Shown here one piece after another: positions 61,863 to 63,385 of a stretch of DNA of 63,385 nt. Source of the stretch: Bradyrhizobium hipponense (GTDB taxonomy: Bacteria > Pseudomonadota > Alphaproteobacteria > Rhizobiales > Xanthobacteraceae); contig NZ_VSTH01000009.1 in assembly GCF_008123965.1 (NCBI RefSeq), positions 1 through 63,385 on the forward strand, read 5' to 3'. Every line of letters starts with the position of its first letter. The first letter of the stretch is position 1. The position numbers and the translations under genes were made by a program. The notes beneath the pieces were generated by a model. It was not told the origin of the DNA. It saw only the letters and a list, made by a program, of their open reading frames with translations, and made no database searches.

Positions 61863-63287
61863 ATGATGGATTTCGACCAGTTGACCCTGACCCAGGCCGC
61901 AGCCGACCTCCGCGCTGGAACAGTGACGAGCGAAGCGCTCACGACAGAAGCGCTGGCCCGCGCCAAGGCGGATGCCGACCTCAACGCCTTCGTCACCCTG
62001 GACGAAGCCGGCGCCTTGAAGGCCGCCGCGGCATTCGACGCGAACGGCGACAGGGACAAGCCGCTCGGCGGCGTTCCCATCGTGATCAAGGACAATATCG
62101 AGGTCGCGGGACTGCCCTGTAGCGCGGGCACGCCGGCGCTGAAAGACTATGTGCCGCAGGCCGACGCGCCGGTGGTCGCAAAATTGCGGGTCGCAGGCGC
62201 GGTGATCATCGGCAAGACCAGCATGCACGAGCTCGCCTTCGGCATTTCCGGCTACAACACGGCGTTCAAGACCGGCCCAGAGTTCGGCGTACGCAACGCC
62301 TATGATCGCGCGCTGATTGCCGGCGGCTCCTCGTCCGGGACGGGCGCCGCGATCGGCGCGCGGATCGTCGCAGGCGGGCTCGGCACCGACACCGGCGGTT
62401 CGGTCCGAGTGCCGGCTGCGCTGAATGGATGCGCGTCGTTACGCCCGACCGTCGGACGCTATCCGCAAGCGGGCATCGCGCCGATCTCGCACACCCGCGA
62501 TACCGCCGGCCCGATGGCTGCGACCATGGCCGACGTCGCGCTGCTCGACCGCGTCATCGCGGGTGGCGATGCGGTCGCGCCAGCTGATCTGAACCAGGTG
62601 CGGATAGGCATCGTGAGGACGATGCTCGTCAATCTCGATATCGACACTGACGACGCCTTCCACGCGGCGATCGCGCGGATGAGAGCGCAGGGCGTCAGCG
62701 TGATTGAGATCGAGATGCCGCAGCTCGCTGAGCTCAACGGCCAAGTCGGCTTCCCGGTCGCGTTGTACGAGGCCTATGACGACATGGTCGCCTATCTCAA
62801 GCACACCGGCACCGGCCTCACCATCGAGGTGCTCGCGCGCGAGATCGCGAGTCCCGATGTGAAGGGCACCTATGACGGCCTGGTGATCCCGCGCAAACTG
62901 CCCGGTCCCGACAACACGCTGGTCGACGCCAAGCCAATCTACGACAACGCGATCCGTACCGCACGGCCAGCGCTTCAGGCACTCTACGCGAGTGCATTTG
63001 CCGTCAACAGGCTGGACGCCATCGCCTTCCCGACCACGCCGCGCGTCGCGATTGCCTCCAACCCGGACTCCAGCAGTCTGGAGAATTTCGGCCTGTTCAT
63101 CCAGAACACCGATCCCGGGAGCAATGCCGGTATTCCCGGTATCCAGATTCCGATCGCGCTTGGTGCCGCAAGCAAATTGCCGATCGGCATGGAGCTGGAT
63201 GGGCCGGCGGGCAGCGATCACCGCCTGCTCGCGATTGGAATGGCGCTGGAGCAGGTGTTCGGTCGCCTGCCGCCGCCGTCGCGCTGA
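61863..63287 (+). CDS. Amidase (amidase signature family)
   Basis: A 474-residue amidase. The Ser-cisSer-Lys triad is visible: Lys in GGVPIVIKDNIEVAGLPCSAGT, the loop RALIAGGSSSGTGAAIGARIVAGGLGTDTGGSVRVPAALNG (cis-Ser and nucleophile Ser). Similar enzymes hydrolyse indoleacetamide, acetamide-type or other amides. It follows the ferredoxin oxidoreductase by 73 bases on the same strand, which fits aromatic amino-acid or indole metabolism but is not proof. ATG at 61863 or 61866 is possible. Confidence 0.92.
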   Translation: MMDFDQLTLTQAAADLRAGTVTSEALTTEALARAKADADLNAFVTLDEAGALKAAAAFDANGDRDKPLGGVPIVIKDNIEVAGLPCSAGTPALKDYVPQADAPVVAKLRVAGAVIIGKTSMHELAFGISGYNTAFKTGPEFGVRNAYDRALIAGGSSSGTGAAIGARIVAGGLGTDTGGSVRVPAALNGCASLRPTVGRYPQAGIAPISHTRDTAGPMAATMADVALLDRVIAGGDAVAPADLNQVRIGIVRTMLVNLDIDTDDAFHAAIARMRAQGVSVIEIEMPQLAELNGQVGFPVALYEAYDDMVAYLKHTGTGLTIEVLAREIASPDVKGTYDGLVIPRKLPGPDNTLVDAKPIYDNAIRTARPALQALYASAFAVNRLDAIAFPTTPRVAIASNPDSSSLENFGLFIQNTDPGSNAGIPGIQIPIALGAASKLPIGMELDGPAGSDHRLLAIGMALEQVFGRLPPPSR

Positions 63288-63294
63288 AGCGATT

Positions 63295-63385
63295 GTAGGG
63301 TGGGCAAAGCGCAAGCGTGCCCACCATTTCGATCGCGATTGCCGACAGATGGTGGGCACGGCGCGTCGCGCCTTTGCCCACCCTT
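63295..63385. repeat. REPIN (two inverted REP copies), right end cut
   Basis: The left REP starts GTAGGGTGGGCAAAGCG and the right REP ends GCCTTTGCCCACCCTT, with ATGGTGGGCACG / CGTGCCCACCAT inner arms and a loop of about 20 bases. The window ends at its outer arm. It follows the amidase. Confidence 0.8.

Overview
The window reads as chromosome of an alphaproteobacterium of the order Hyphomicrobiales, almost certainly a Bradyrhizobium. It is GC-rich, many starts overlap the preceding stop as ATGA, and it carries a hisZ-hisG pair, a C-minus ribosomal protein L36, a CIRCE-controlled groESL operon, an ExoP-type exopolysaccharide co-polymerase and several families of short palindromic intergenic repeats. 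This placement comes from protein and repeat recognition by eye; no database was searched. No rRNA, tRNA, CRISPR array, integrase or phage gene was seen.

Layout. 1-7.8 kb: ubiA and a secreted protein (minus), then rsmE, hisZ-hisG, an overlapping polyprenyl-phosphate glycosyltransferase / ChbG-type deacetylase pair, and a DUF2076 protein. 8-15.5 kb: an L,D-transpeptidase, a CheZ-type phosphatase, a lipoprotein, the groESL operon (sigma70-like promoter, CIRCE, a palindromic repeat between the two genes), and two exported proteins. 15.6-19.4 kb: a TRAP transporter operon dctP-dctQ-dctM with a strong hairpin after dctP and a TM2-like domain fused to DctQ. 19.7-28.4 kb: a BacA/YddA-type ABC exporter, a TorF-like porin, an H1-like Lys/Ala-rich protein, glycolate oxidase glcD-glcE-glcF, and a soluble cytochrome c. 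28.4-34 kb: small enzymes and hypothetical proteins, including rpmJ.

34-40.5 kb: a REP-associated tyrosine transposase (RAYT) lies between inverted copies of its presumed REP sequence, and two-REP palindromes of the same family sit at 57.6 and 63.3 kb. Next come a LysR gene divergent from an SDR-pirin-WrbA redox cluster, an Lrp/AsnC gene broken by a frameshift, an RBBP9-type hydrolase and an isoaspartyl methyltransferase homologue.

40.6-50.2 kb is a cell-surface polysaccharide cluster: CelD-like acetyltransferase, Wzy/O-antigen-ligase-type protein, two GT2 glycosyltransferases, a methyltransferase, an ExoP-type co-polymerase with a degenerate Walker A, and a WecG/TagA glycosyltransferase. 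50.8-54.9 kb is one 1371-residue cyclic-di-GMP protein with five tandem GAF domains followed by GGDEF and EAL. 55.2-63.3 kb is catabolic: a gutted Ldh-family dehydrogenase gene, an NtaA-type flavin monooxygenase, a fumarylacetoacetase-family hydrolase, an intact Lrp regulator divergent from a fused indolepyruvate ferredoxin oxidoreductase, and an amidase.

The least ordinary material is the RAYT/REP family, the GT2/ChbG pair (a possible lipid A amino-sugar route), the five-GAF c-di-GMP protein, the TM2-DctQ fusion, and the two decayed genes beside intact relatives or partners.
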